A stretch of DNA of 64,000 nucleotides from Candidatus Opimibacter iunctus (GTDB lineage: Bacteria > Bacteroidota > Bacteroidia > Chitinophagales > Saprospiraceae): NCBI GenBank assembly GCA_016716665.1, contig JADJVH010000014.1:1-64000 (forward strand), read 5' to 3'. This document shows, one piece after another, positions 40,201 through 46,067 of the stretch (within the stretch, counting starts at the first letter, position 1; each line of letters opens with the position of its first letter). A program made the translations under genes and the position numbers. The notes below the pieces were generated by a model. It made no database searches and was not told the DNA's origin. It saw nothing but the letters and a program-made list of their open reading frames with translations.

Positions 40201-43200
40201 GTTTATCTCAGACAATTGTTCGATAGACAGCATCTACTCCAACTCAGGGGATTTCTTTGATATCGGTATGCACGAAGGTACCATTATCGTGTATGACCCT
40301 GCAGGAAATGCAGACACCTGTACGTTTACAATCAATGTAATAGAATACATACCAGTCAATAATAATCTGGCATGTAATAACCAGATACAGTTATCACTAC
40401 CTGAAGACTGTACAGTTCAGGTTGGAGCCGATATGATTCTGGAAGGTGATGATTACAGGTGTTATGAAAACTACTGTATCACCCTCGAAGATGAAGATGG
40501 CAATGTCATACCAAATGGCATTCTGACCCTAGAGCACGTAGGCACCTGTGTCTATGTCAAAGTGACGGATTGCCTGGGTGGCGGTAACTCCTGCTGGGGT
40601 AAGATCTGTGTGGAGCTCAAGCTTAAGCCTGAAATCTCCTGTCCTGCTGATATCACTGTCGGTTGTAACCAAAACACTGATGTAGATATCACCGGCGAAC
40701 CAGAAGTACTCTCATGTGAACAAACCATCACCAAAACGTACACTGATGTCATCACAGACAATGGTGAATGTGGTGAGCCACGAATCTATATCCAAAGGAC
40801 ATGGAAAGTCACGGATGAATCAGGCAATTTCTCTACCTGTGTTCAAAATATCACCGTGGAAAGTTTCAGGTTTGACCAGGTTGAGTTCCCGGCAGATATT
40901 ATCGCCTACAGTTGTGTTGATGTGGTCAATAATCCCGACCTCATTACACCAGCATTCAGTGGAGAGCCTACCATCAATGGTCAATCCATCTATGGTGACC
41001 ACTACTGTGAAATATTTGTCGGTTACTGGGATGAAAAGCTGTATGATGCCAATTGCCGTGGATCGTATTCTATCCTCCGTCATTGGTTGATCCAGGATGA
41101 GTGCCTGCCATTGGTTGAAGGCATGAATCCGCTGCGCCACATCCAGAACATCCTGGTCAAGGACAATGTAGATCCAGTCATCGCATGTCCACAGGATATG
41201 ATCGTGAGTGCTGTGAGTAATTGTGAAGCAGATGTCAGCTTGCCGGTTCCTCACTATGGTGATCTGTGCTCAGATATAGCCACTTTCTCTATCCAGACCA
41301 GTGCAGGTTCCCTGTTACATTTTGGTGGAAATAACTATGTATTGGCCAATCTGCCTATCGGAACACACACCGTAAGGTATAAGGTGGCAGATAATTGTAA
41401 AAATACAGTGACTTGTGAGTTCCATATCACCGTCATCGATGATGTCATACCGGTGGCTATATGTGATGAACATACTATAGTAACCCTTACGAATGACGGT
41501 CCTAACGGAGTAACGCTCGTGCCAGCATCTGTCTTTGATGATGGTAGCTGGGATAATTGCGGACCTGTGACCTTCAGAGTACGTCGCATGGATAGTTGTA
41601 TTGATTTCGACTGGACTACCGAAGGTGCATGCGTGGATGATAATCCAGGCGGTATACCACCGGTCAATAGTCGTGACCGTGGAACTGTACACCGCGAATG
41701 TGCTGTATTCTCATGTTGTGACGTTGGTAACGGTCCTGTGATGGTCGAACTCGAAGTCACGGATATCCATGGCAATGTCAATACCTGCATGGTTGAAGTA
41801 GAGGTCCAGGACAAACTGTCTCCATTCGTGGAGTGTCCTCCTGATATTATCATCAGCTGTGACTATTGGTTTAATGTCCAGGAAGGCACCTTTGTAGATG
41901 CTGATGGCAACCATAATGGTAACCTCGATGAAGATCCGCTCAGTCCGATCTTTGGAAACCTGTATGATGCATTTGCCTACAATGATGATGAAAGTGTGCG
42001 TGGCAATGTCATCATCAACGATCCGGGCAATGAGCAGTATAACCAACCGCATTTCTGGGGTATCGAGGGATGGGCTGATGACAACTGCGAAGTGAACCTC
42101 CAGGTTCGTGTAAGGGTCATCGATGATTGCAGTGGAAATGAGTTACCATCCAATGCGCCTCCGGGAGCAGTAAGGCTCATCGAACGCAGATTTAGTGCGC
42201 TTGATGGCAATGAAGGTGTTGCACCAGGTACTTGTACACAACGTATATGGGTGGTCAATTACGATCCATTCTATATCACAGACAATACCTGCAACAACAG
42301 CAATGCCCAGGATGGGGTGATCTGGCCATGTGATGTACTCATTACAACATGTCCTGATGATCCGACTGGTACAGGTGAGCCTACCATCCTCAATGATGGT
42401 TGCAGCCTGATCGGTGTGACTTTTGACGATCAACGCTTTGACTTTGTAGATGGCGCTTGCTTCAAGATTCTCCGTACATGGAAAGTCATTGACTGGTGCC
42501 AATACAATCCACAGACCGGTGCAGGCCAGTGGGCATATACACAGGTGATTAAGGTACATGATCAGGATGGTCCTCAGTTTGTAGCACCATGCGAGACCCA
42601 GGTATTGTGTGTAGCTGATCCAGGTGTAACATTGCCGGACAACAACCAGGCATTCCTTGGGGAAGACAATCCGTTGTCATCAAGTTGTAGCGTACACCTC
42701 AACCTGTCAAGGACAGTACATGAGACATGCAGTGATATTGTCAATTATGATGTCAAGATCTATCCGTTCAACGGAACAGATTATATATTGGTCAAGTCGA
42801 CCAGTACGGCTGTGGTGGATGAAAACAATGATGCGGTATTGAGTTTTGATACCCGTCAAAGCAATATTCCATCTATACGCCTCAATGGACTTCCATACAA
42901 CAGTCAGTTCTGTGGTGATTATCACAGGATCCTGTGGAGTGTAGAAGATGGTTGCGGTAACTGGACAACATGTGAATACCTGATCCGACTTGAAGATTGC
43001 AAACAACCAAGCCCTGTATGTATCAATGGCTTGAGCACTGTAGTCATGCCAATCGGTGGACAAGTGACGGTTTGGGCTAAGGATTTCAATGCATCCAGCT
43101 TTGATGACTGCACCCCTGCTGAAAACCTGCTTTACAGCTTCAGCGGAGATACCTATCAGCCAAGCCACACCTACACTTGTGACAATGTACCTGCTTTTGG

Positions 43201-44575
43201 GGCTCAGCTATCTGTCGATGTATGGGTGGCAGATGCCGGAGTGGATCATAACTGTAACGGACAGATAGAGTGGAGTGAACGCAATAAAGATCATTGCACC
43301 ACGACTATTGTCATCACAGATAACATCGGAATTTGTCCTGGCAGTGGCAGCATACTTGCTGGTGAAATCCTGACACCGCATACCCAGGCAGTGGAGCTGG
43401 TCAACGTATTCCTGAGCAATCCGGATTATGTATTCCCATCCTTTGTCACGATACATGACGGTAAGTTCAAGTTTGCTTCAGTGCCATTGAATGAATCATA
43501 TACCATCACTCCGGCGAGGAATGATAATCACAAGAACGGGGTGAGTACGCTGGACCTTGTCAAGATCCAGAAGCACCTGCTTGGTTTAGAGACATTCAGC
43601 AGCCCTTATCAGTACATTGCGGCAGATGCTAACAACAATCAGCAGGTAAACGCAATTGACCTGATCGAGATCCGGAAACTGATCCTCGGCATATATACAG
43701 CCTTCCCGCAAAACCAAAGCTGGAGGTTTGTCGAAACCAGTTCTGGTCTAACATTGGCCAACCCATGGGAGCACACCGAAGTCATCAACATCGCTGACCT
43801 GGCAACAGACAGCATGATGCACAATGATTTTGTCGCGGTCAAGGTGGGTGACGTGAACAATACGGCCAAGGCTAATGCGGCACAGGTTCTGCCAAGGGAT
43901 GGACAGCGTGTGATGTATGTCTATGCAACTGAAGTCGGTGACCAGGAAGCAGATGAAATTGTAAAACTCAATTTTGCTATACCGGAAGATCTGGAAGGAT
44001 TCCAATGGACATTTGAAACTGAAGGTCTGGAGTATATCGGAATGGAAAGCACTACCATGAACCTGGATGACTCCAATATCGGATTGTTGCAGGAAGGAGT
44101 GATCACCATGAGTTGGAATGATGCATCTGGCAGCCAGGTTTCATCTGCTGAGCACCAGGGTCAGTCCTTTAATCTTGTCTTCCATAGGAAACAAGGTGGA
44201 AACCTCCGGGAGATGATACGGATGACCAGTCATGTGACGGCAGCTGAAGGATACACCAGATCAGGTGAGATCATTGAGCCTCAGTTACATTTCGGAACAG
44301 CTGAATCACCACTTGAGTTTGCATTGTATCAGAATGAGCCAAACCCATGGAATGGTACAACCCTAGTCAGGTTTGACCTTCCGGAAGAAGGATTAGTGAA
44401 ATTTACGGTCTTTGATGCGTCCGGAAAGGTAGTTGTCCTGAAGGAGGCATTCTACAAACCCGGGCCACACAGTGTTGTGATCAACAACAAGGAGATCAAC
44501 ACAAATGGTGTCTTCTACTACAGGGTGGACTGCGGACAGTATAGTGCGACCAAGAAGATGGTCAGAATCCATTAA
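25280..44575 (+). CDS. 6431-residue multidomain surface protein, T9SS type A cargo
   Basis: One uninterrupted frame of 19.3 kb, among the largest bacterial genes. The signal peptide most likely begins at ATG 25352 (MSRLLRLKSLGLILAI.., cleavage near LAMAQ), so ATG 25280 and 25331 may be too early. Order of parts: DUF11-like modules (25430-28520); nine SdrD-B-type domains (28548-32785); ten DUF11-type domains with Asp-rich DPDPD.DGDPTNN linkers (32800-37510); HYR-like modules (to 38870); a lamin-tail-like domain (38870-39330); a P-domain-like module (39370-39840); more HYR (to 40330); and the C-terminal cassette shared with gene 2, which ends in a dockerin-like pair and a type A tail. The many Asp-rich loops suggest calcium-stiffened fibres. 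Role in adhesion or cell-cell contact is inference. The intact frame contrasts with the broken neighbours. Confidence 0.93.
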   Translation: MESAFRTQPNNSNSYPTMNPHQQPMSRLLRLKSLGLILAIQVLFVPLAMAQPVFTKTANQTMIQSGECATYTLTFECSLLEGFCMGVTLTDVIPAGFTFDQSTPLPDMISGTGTGLAGETITWDFGDVPAGTSIEISVALCADPGVYGASTTITNTAIATYDGSFMLSSSDDVTVTSSPQWTINKAKTSGPIYHNDPVNYSLTISGPGIGGTQNLDNVIVSDVLPPGAMFISASNGGTQSMGVITWNLGTLDVTAIPPALVLTYTVKFPATDPSNNTGSGPINKTNTVTLTGDDQDGNPYTRIDDLTVQLLPPHFEVTGSKSAGDLGILVLDSVNMFNIGYGNASTVPLANLMVNDTIPSQFNVVGLSVGGCSLPTDSTDIDVVIRICPRGSNVVSRTVTIPDLNDGVVNNINVFAAPVSLDSTTEWICNIKLTHGPGAVPRNYVGCDMVITVTDAHYTDVTSSTGHSDNAGNETDICVSYNNKVYVTGDQRPIDLPIGQMPITLSVNRTDNMVYTSRDARLDPKKTIAVATPMLPPGAPTQGNPYFQGSILKYCVTFDNNASAFQPLYDPLGVDILPAGIDFLPDSGMMAGYIIQTDNSNNGRYLSNPSLINFTVENNTPTAGQTRLTWRLSDSLDVGESVVLCFYGRIQDNFPADQTLTNRFCLNGNNAGLFCDENDLGKPNNFSNPGTWNPNNFLPLADSLEQPDMCCKEVIITVDDSTAVPELRKVVLTAGPYEPYDTICYRLTVGNDVHANSTLPDPILLDALSDKVTFLDGYTIVNNNTGLILDNTGTNPSFIIDTDQMGRKILRWNFTGEFPIQSRVQIDYCVRVNVGASGGVNNTSYVAVPGRELDCQGPSYIDATDFMGNGPSIVDTLCTGQTASFTLSSAAKFSAIKWVKGACDSVFTKVPDIGRTAPDDSLEFLLELVNVGNIPFQNLRIVDILPFVGDMGVRLNTQPRNTHWEPILTDQVIQLKGNPVQAVKYSLSEDPCRMADGIVITDNGTCDPPAWNSDPNALGGIQNVNSFRIDFGPQIINPLDTFQFLVKMIAPVSGVGIAYNSFAWAGERTDNGNTLAAEPNKVCIIIKQDTIGNFVWIDEDMDGHQDAGEQPIEGVPMALFNPRGQLMAYTYTDVNGHYLFSSVQDSATQTWIQGGIQRVVSPDSNYYVVCGYDPITMQGINIGAGLIVNNTNYALTLHNIGSDTLDNDGSVAGQDGAMTPAFLDGLIYEAHYSGPPTQDTTIDFGFFIPLFAIGNQVWYDDDNNGLIDPGEGFVDSALVILHYYDPGSMTCFVLDSQYTDINGLYLFDSLFMGQYLVEVAASNFGPGGALQGYNSSSAGVTLHNGPYEAAPDPDTNIDGDDNGTFNGNLMFPGSVFSDTITLSDVEPLNELPDNDLSGSPDENSNLTIDLGFVIEVTVGGNVWFDVNNDGLQPGGETIVAGVPVNLYLDTNVDGIPDGPAIATQLTDSNGDYYFDGLVEGKYIIGINPPSNLSGSSTPTGGEGDDQVDNNDNGAQNAPGDEIFSNTIMLMANNEPNDANEPGSGGGFDLLDDNNGDMTIDFGLVPAMSLGSTVFFDGNNNATQDPAEPGIAGITVVLFNDVAGDGYTPGIDLIEATTTTDANGNYYFGNLSPGTYVVGIIPPGNLPLSSNELVDENNPDSDLDGFDNGMQVSSGDPIYSGTVTLLPLTEPDNTLETAQGGNQDNTDETNGNMTVDFGLYPGVSIGSTVFSDLDNDAFHEPGLGESGIPGVLVILYDENLNPLDSTITNSDGDYYFGGLPEGKYIVGIPAQAFLADEGLEHFPVSSTDIASTSLDDNLDENDNGAQASGPGTAVYSPVIMLSVNSEPINAAESGSGGTQDDAFDSNGNMTVDFGFTPLFSIGNQVWFDNNNNGIIDPAEPFADSVLVILHRYDGVNYTAVETLYTDANGLYLFDTLFTGEYLVEIAASNFGPGGALQGYTSSSDGVTLNSGPYETAPDPDGDNDDDDSGTRNGNANFPGSVVSGLITLSVNEPLNEDPDNDTSTAADEHSNLTVDFGFVIEVTVGGNVWFDIDNDGQQPGTESTVAGVPVHLYLDTNVDGIPDGRAIATQLTDANGDYYFDGLVEGKYIIGIDPPATLSGSSTPTGGQADNQVDNNDNGAQDAPGDEIFSNTIMLMANTEPNDTNEPGSGGGFDALDDNNGDMTIDFGLVPAMSLGSTVFVDDNNNTVQDPTEPGIAGISVILYNDLAADGYTPGIDLVLATTTTDANGDYYFGNLYPGNYVVGIIPPASLPLSSNEAADENDPNSDLDGFDNGMQVSSGDPIFSGSVELLPLTEPDNMVETEQGGNQDNADETNGNMTVDFGLYPGVSIGSTVFSDLDNDAFHEPGLGENGIPGVIVILYDENLNPLDTTITNSDGDYFFGGLPEGNYIVGIPAQAFLGDEGLEFFPNSSTDIASTSLDDNLDENDNGAQAGGPATAVYSPVITLSVNSEPTGAAESGSGGIQDDAEDSNGNMTIDFGFVPGSTPLVGIAKYAVNVTNLPDGSANVTYELNIQNYGDMFIQNLQVTDDLAATFPPTCVPTILSLTSSDFVENVNYNGVSDINLLAGTDNLPIGGSGSISITIHIDECGTNFGPFSNTAILSGASPFDIIISDDSQDGSNPDPDADGDPTNNDEPTIVQFDQNPSIGAAKRVADATLNPDGSFIVLYEINIENFGDVNLDSVQVTDDLTNTFPAPCSILDIVLTGSNDIQINPAYDGVTDLNLLIGNNILQPGESSSVLLEVTVDECAGTGPFFNQAVANGVGPDGTAVQDSTVNGSDPDPNGDNNPNEDSPTPFSLTEEPNLGLAKYLSQDPINNGDGTYTVNFCINVENIGNVNIDSLSVTDDLDAVFGATCNYDVTGIQSDEFEVNTGYNGNTDTELLVAGEELKSWDEGQICITVNVGPCDDLGPCTNSATGKGETPTGVPVTDVSQSGSNPDPDGDGDPTNNNEPTEFEFAENPVIGIAKRVLNVANLPDGSSTVTYEFNIRNYGNVSVSGLQATDDLELTFPATCQVSVLSISSDDFTENINYNGVSNINLLTGIDNLPVAGTGSIVIVVNVDNCGVNEGPFNNTAQVTAVSPTGLAITDDSQDGSNPDPDADGNPTNNTVPTPVSFDHTPLIGAAKRVAQATLNPDGSFVVLYEINVENFGDVTLDSIQVTDDLSTVFPAPCSVLDIVLTGSNDIEINPNYNGASDANLLIGNNTLEPGEISSILLEITVDSCAGTGPFLNDAVVTAQSPDGTTVQDSTVNGSDPDPNNDGNPDEESPTPFTLTEDPYLGVAKYVKSGPTNNGDGTYTLTFGIRLENNGNVNLDSLSVTDNLNTVFSGACGFEVTGITSEEFQVNLAYDGVANTQLVLPGEELKAWDEGEICITVVAGPCVDLGPFTNSATASGETPTDVVITDVSQSGTNPDPDGDGDPTNNNVPTPFEFTENPVVGIAKRAVNVTNLPDGSANVTYEFNIQNYGNVQISDLQVTDNLATTFPATCVPTILSLTSDDFTENASYDGVTDLNLLTGIDLLPVDGSGSILLTINVAECGTNDGPFTNTATVTGASPSDVTISDVSQDGSDPDPDADDDPTNNNVGTVVSFDSEGSVGIAKRLVSIQYLADGSADMIFEFNVENFGTVVLDSLQVVDTLITTFGAPCSVSILTLTSDDFIVNSSFNGITDFNLLNGWENLEVGEKGAILLQVNVASCEENPIYPGPFDNSAFASGVAPSGVTIVDESQNGADPDPNGDGNPDEAAPTPINFEQVLNIGLAKNVVSAVANNDGTFSITYEFNIENFSTVVIDSIQVVDDLGAAFPGPCSVSVTELTSDDFLVNPAYDGISNINLLLGSDDLVVDDKGAILLSILVSNCGILGPFENNATLTGEGPGGVPLVDESVDGTDPDPNGDGVPDEQSPTIVDFNENPIIGVSKRVSSGPALDADDNYVLTYEIRVQNYGDVDLDSVQVVDSLAITFAPAESWTLVSIESEEFNVNNMFNGGTDPNLLLGNDPLLVGEEGAIYVTVRVAPGGFDGPYFNIATGLAESPFGTDVTDNSNNGSDPDPDADGDPTNNDVVTPVVLACFVGIICPNVPDTLYSPNDIGWCRAVFNIPPAEIITCAGAPDSLIQYMLTGQGAEGVLNDIWIDGQPTGLEYIVGTTKVSMRASIPSLPGVGFSDTCMFWIVVLDKEYPVAVCKDIFVAVDDNCEFTITPDDVDGGSTDNCAIDTLLISRDEGLTFVDEITFTIADLINPFVQVVLQVTDTSGNISYCVATVTVIDVDAPEVICQDDITVETEPNVCYGKIPVIIPPIMSNDNCPPVITLDQYPDAGVLFGSRHLDSIEVFLIATDIDGNMDTCSLFVHLDDTEIPEWLNCPRPPIQTKAMPGMCGAFVNFSLPIATDNCELDTIIQIDQTGLTSGDMFPVGTTILKWLAYDIAGNVSDTCRIKILVNDAQIPVITCLEDISVVNDAGECGAVVNNLAIEATDNCPDNLAITYEITDEDGKLVSCGITDASGENFPVGVNTVTYKVYDQPIVLISEVVQSLVDAIEITNFGPSSMDLSCVTIQRVGAGPETYVIPDGIIIPPGGTYVHNFITNIGAGTPAGYYLVLEDTQYDHVSTNGYNIGIGFTGVLNGGDVWRQYICDHDNASDWVVADACHPSTIGVLNPGLIFFPSNGHISSLQNQLPNEVTCQFTVTVTDIELPYCAENLENLYQAADLPVAIDLLNDGCASSVINVTDVFEVGHVNVIDLQITYPNVGALTVTITSPSGTEVTLFEGLCPGLQDVDISLSDTADVSVNFAPCGPLGQGGFYIPQEALSVFCEEPAQGAWTLEVSSSSGAVGSITNWGLQIFDQVPYSQQDTTLENVLGSCGAPFTWTHPIVGDNCCDGEITVDYETEDGIDVPQAGPIEGGETVTEFFEVGVTTVIYTLTDGNGNVSQCQFNVTVLDTESPVVSCPQNIIINLDPGACDAPVSFVPSFISDNCSIDSIYSNSGDFFDIGMHEGTIIVYDPAGNADTCTFTINVIEYIPVNNNLACNNQIQLSLPEDCTVQVGADMILEGDDYRCYENYCITLEDEDGNVIPNGILTLEHVGTCVYVKVTDCLGGGNSCWGKICVELKLKPEISCPADITVGCNQNTDVDITGEPEVLSCEQTITKTYTDVITDNGECGEPRIYIQRTWKVTDESGNFSTCVQNITVESFRFDQVEFPADIIAYSCVDVVNNPDLITPAFSGEPTINGQSIYGDHYCEIFVGYWDEKLYDANCRGSYSILRHWLIQDECLPLVEGMNPLRHIQNILVKDNVDPVIACPQDMIVSAVSNCEADVSLPVPHYGDLCSDIATFSIQTSAGSLLHFGGNNYVLANLPIGTHTVRYKVADNCKNTVTCEFHITVIDDVIPVAICDEHTIVTLTNDGPNGVTLVPASVFDDGSWDNCGPVTFRVRRMDSCIDFDWTTEGACVDDNPGGIPPVNSRDRGTVHRECAVFSCCDVGNGPVMVELEVTDIHGNVNTCMVEVEVQDKLSPFVECPPDIIISCDYWFNVQEGTFVDADGNHNGNLDEDPLSPIFGNLYDAFAYNDDESVRGNVIINDPGNEQYNQPHFWGIEGWADDNCEVNLQVRVRVIDDCSGNELPSNAPPGAVRLIERRFSALDGNEGVAPGTCTQRIWVVNYDPFYITDNTCNNSNAQDGVIWPCDVLITTCPDDPTGTGEPTILNDGCSLIGVTFDDQRFDFVDGACFKILRTWKVIDWCQYNPQTGAGQWAYTQVIKVHDQDGPQFVAPCETQVLCVADPGVTLPDNNQAFLGEDNPLSSSCSVHLNLSRTVHETCSDIVNYDVKIYPFNGTDYILVKSTSTAVVDENNDAVLSFDTRQSNIPSIRLNGLPYNSQFCGDYHRILWSVEDGCGNWTTCEYLIRLEDCKQPSPVCINGLSTVVMPIGGQVTVWAKDFNASSFDDCTPAENLLYSFSGDTYQPSHTYTCDNVPAFGAQLSVDVWVADAGVDHNCNGQIEWSERNKDHCTTTIVITDNIGICPGSGSILAGEILTPHTQAVELVNVFLSNPDYVFPSFVTIHDGKFKFASVPLNESYTITPARNDNHKNGVSTLDLVKIQKHLLGLETFSSPYQYIAADANNNQQVNAIDLIEIRKLILGIYTAFPQNQSWRFVETSSGLTLANPWEHTEVINIADLATDSMMHNDFVAVKVGDVNNTAKANAAQVLPRDGQRVMYVYATEVGDQEADEIVKLNFAIPEDLEGFQWTFETEGLEYIGMESTTMNLDDSNIGLLQEGVITMSWNDASGSQVSSAEHQGQSFNLVFHRKQGGNLREMIRMTSHVTAAEGYTRSGEIIEPQLHFGTAESPLEFALYQNEPNPWNGTTLVRFDLPEEGLVKFTVFDASGKVVVLKEAFYKPGPHSVVINNKEINTNGVFYYRVDCGQYSATKKMVRIH
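28548..32785 (+). repeat. SdrD-B-type domains: one single plus a four-domain block duplicated in tandem
   Basis: Each domain opens with IGN.VW.D.N.NG or a variant, has GV.V.LY, TDANG.Y.F..L..G.Y.V and closes with D..GF. After a first lone domain (28548), a block of four sub-types (IGNQVW, VGGNVWFD, LGSTVF, IGSTVFSDLDN) occupies 29039-30919 and is repeated at 30920-32785. Equivalent points are 1881 bp (29039/30920) and 1875 bp (29531/31406) apart. SdrD-B domains are calcium-binding stalk units of Gram-positive adhesins and are also found in Bacteroidota. Confidence 0.9.
32800..37510 (+). repeat. Ten DUF11-type domains, with a three-domain super-repeat of about 1.41 kb
   Basis: Units of about 157 residues open with IG.AKR or a variant, show Y..N..N.G.V.LDS.QVTDDL, F....V, LTS.DF..N..Y.G, and end in a Asp-rich DGS.PDPD.DG.PTNN linker. 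Three sub-types recur in the order A-B-C-A-B-C-A, followed by three diverged units. Sub-type A starts at 32811, 34220 and 35639, i.e. 1409 and 1419 bp apart. DUF11 repeats are stalk modules of surface proteins; the linkers look like calcium loops. Confidence 0.88.
38870..39330 (+). other. Lamin-tail-like domain in giant gene 3
   Basis: The segment shows ISEVVQS..DAIEITN.G, MDLS...I.R, IPPGGTYV and a following D.WRQYICDH...DWVVAD. This is the layout of LTD domains, Ig-like folds found in secreted bacterial proteins. It is inserted inside an HYR-like context, since HYR-type sequence precedes it and VTCQFTVTVTD follows. Confidence 0.55.
39370..39840 (+). other. P-domain-like (proprotein convertase) module in giant gene 3
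   Basis: Motifs are DVFEVGHVNVIDLQI, Y.NVGALTVTITSPSGT, TLFEGLCPG and PAQGAWTLEVSS..GA.G.ITNW.LQI. This matches the jelly-roll P/Homo-B domain that accompanies subtilisin-type convertases. No protease domain is present, so here it is probably a binding or spacer module. Confidence 0.75.
40340..44575 (+). other. C-terminal cassette, copy 2 (about 1,410 residues, shared with giant gene 2)
   Basis: This is the partner of 20300-24534, with the same ordered landmarks to the last residues (..YSATKKMVRIH). It contains the dockerin-like pair at about 43520-43870 (VSTLDLVKIQKHLLG, ADANNNQQVNAIDLIEIRKL, KVGDVNNT) and the type A sorting tail from about 44310 (FALYQNEPNPW). The two copies differ by scattered substitutions and a few indels, so the duplication is not recent. 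Confidence 0.9.
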
Positions 44576-44604
44576 TCCAAAAACGCTTAAATAGTATTTA
44601 GTTG

Positions 44605-44637
44605 GAAGCCCCTGCCCTATGGCAGGGGCTTCTTTTT
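44605..44637 (+). terminator. Strong Rho-independent terminator after giant gene 3
   Basis: A perfect 12-bp GC-rich stem (44605-44616 with 44621-44632), a CTAT loop and a TTTTT run, 29 bp after the stop codon. Confidence 0.93.
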
Positions 44638-44703
44638 GGGTTGTAAAAGAATAGGGTAATTAGTTGAAAGTTGGAGCGGATTAGAATTACCTTTGAGGAG
44701 TTT

Positions 44704-45768
44704 ATGTATGACATCATACTGAGTTTTATCACCGCCTTTCTGCTCGTCTTCCTTGCGATACCCAGTATCATCAATATCGCCAAGGTTAAGCATCTCTATG
44801 ATGTGCCTGATCATCGAAGTCACATGATGAGGTTGTCCCGCTTGGCGGGGTAGCCATTTTCGCCGGCGTTATCTTTAGTATTATCCTCTGGACCCCATTT
44901 GATGTTTTTGGGGATCTGCAGTATATCCTGTGCTCCTTTATCATCATCTTCCTGATCGGCGCCAAGGATGATATCCTACCGATGTCGCCATACCGTAAAT
45001 TGCTGGGGCAGATATTTGCCTGCTTTATATTGGTCTTTAAAGCACAGGTCAGGCTGACCAGTCTGTATGGCATTTTTGGTGTGTACACTATGCCGGAGAT
45101 TGCCTCTATCCTTTTGTCTATGTTTACCATCCTGGTGATCATCAACGCCTTTAATCTCATTGACGGTATAAATGGACTGACCGGGAGCCTGGCCACGCTG
45201 ATCTCTATTACCCTGGGTACCTGGTTTTTCCTGGTAGACCGTACCGACCTGGCCATTATTGCTTTCTCCCCTTGCTGGTGCGACCATTGCCTTCTTAAGG
45301 TATAATATCACCCCGGCCCGTATTTTTATGGGAGACACCGGATCGATGCTTATTGGCTTGATCTCAGCGATACTGGTGATCGAATTTATTGAAATCCATG
45401 CGGAAATCCAGGGATCACCCTATGCCTTCAGGGCTGTTCCGGCTGTTGCCGTGGGCATTCTCATCCTGCCCCTCTTTGATACGCTCAGGGTCTTTGTGGT
45501 CCGAATTTTCAAAGGTAAGTCACCGCTCCATCCTGACAGGAGCCATATCCATCACTTACTGCTGGATGCCGGATTGTCGCATATGCAGGCCACTACGGTT
45601 TTGCTCATTGTCAACCTGGCCTTTATCTTCTTTGTAGTCTCTTTCCAGGACCTGGGTAACCTGAAGCTATTGATCATCATCCTGATGATGGCATCGTTGC
45701 TCACGTTTATTCCGGCCTATATCACAAGATATAAGAAGCGCGCTTCGGTGCATCAAGAGGGGAGTTAA
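44704..45768 (+). CDS. Polyprenyl-phosphate sugar-1-phosphate transferase, WecA/TagO/MraY-like (two frameshifts)
   Basis: Integral membrane enzyme that would move a sugar-1-phosphate from a UDP-sugar to a polyprenyl phosphate, the first step of O-antigen, capsule or teichoic-type glycan assembly. ATG 44704 has GAGGAG just upstream. Visible motifs in order: a membrane-spanning N-terminus, RLGGVAIF, IGAKDDILPMSP (catalytic Asp pair), NAFNLIDGINGLTG, FMGDTGSM and the HPDRSHIHHLLLDAG loop. The frame breaks twice. Near 44848 one G is missing from the run in CTTGGCGGGG. Near 45270 an extra C makes CCCC in CTCCCCTTGC. With both repaired the protein is about 354 residues, normal for the family. Both lesions are in mononucleotide runs, which favours sequence error. 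The substrate sugar cannot be read from sequence. Confidence 0.85.
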
Positions 45769-45815
45769 GTGAAAAGTGAAGAGTGAAGAATGAAAAGTGA
45801 AGAGTGAAAAGTGAG
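45769..45815 (+). repeat. Heptamer array (GTGAARA)n directly after the transferase stop
   Basis: Seven degenerate 7-bp units (GTGAAAA, GTGAAGA, GTGAAGA, ATGAAAA, GTGAAGA, GTGAAAA, GTGAG..) start at the base after the TAA stop at 45766-45768. Because 7 is not a multiple of 3, the TGA in each unit falls in all three reading frames within three units. Confidence 0.92.
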
Positions 45816-46032
45816 TTTCACGTTTGTTGTGCGTAGTCGGAACGAACGTCTCCATGACTTCTGCATGGAGCCAGGAGGCTCCTGAAGATGGTTCTCAATT
45901 TGATACAGTTTCCCTATGCCCCTGCAATTCGCAGCCGTACGCTACGAATATCGTTTGCATTATTTAAAAAAAATGGTGGAAACGCTAAATTATACAATCA
46001 TTTGACGTAGCCAAAGCGATCAAATCAGTAAG
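45816..46032. other. Intergenic region with hairpins between convergent genes
   Basis: No gene seen. Two adjacent inverted repeats stand out: CTCCATG (45850-45856) with CATGGAG (45864-45870), and the near-perfect palindrome CAGGAG-G-CTCCTG (45872-45884). An A-rich stretch follows at about 45964-45972. These could end transcription of either flanking gene. Confidence 0.45.
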
Positions 46033-46067
46033 CCTTGCTCCTTGCCTCTTGCTCCTTGCCCCTTGCT
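46033..46067 (-). repeat. Heptamer array (AGCAAGG)n running out of the desaturase stop
   Basis: On the + strand the units are CCTTGCT, CCTTGCC, TCTTGCT, CCTTGCC, CCTTGCT: five exact 7-bp steps. On the coding strand of the desaturase the stop TAG (46068-46066) merges with the first unit. The unit sequence differs from the GTGAARA arrays but the size and placement are the same. Confidence 0.85.
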
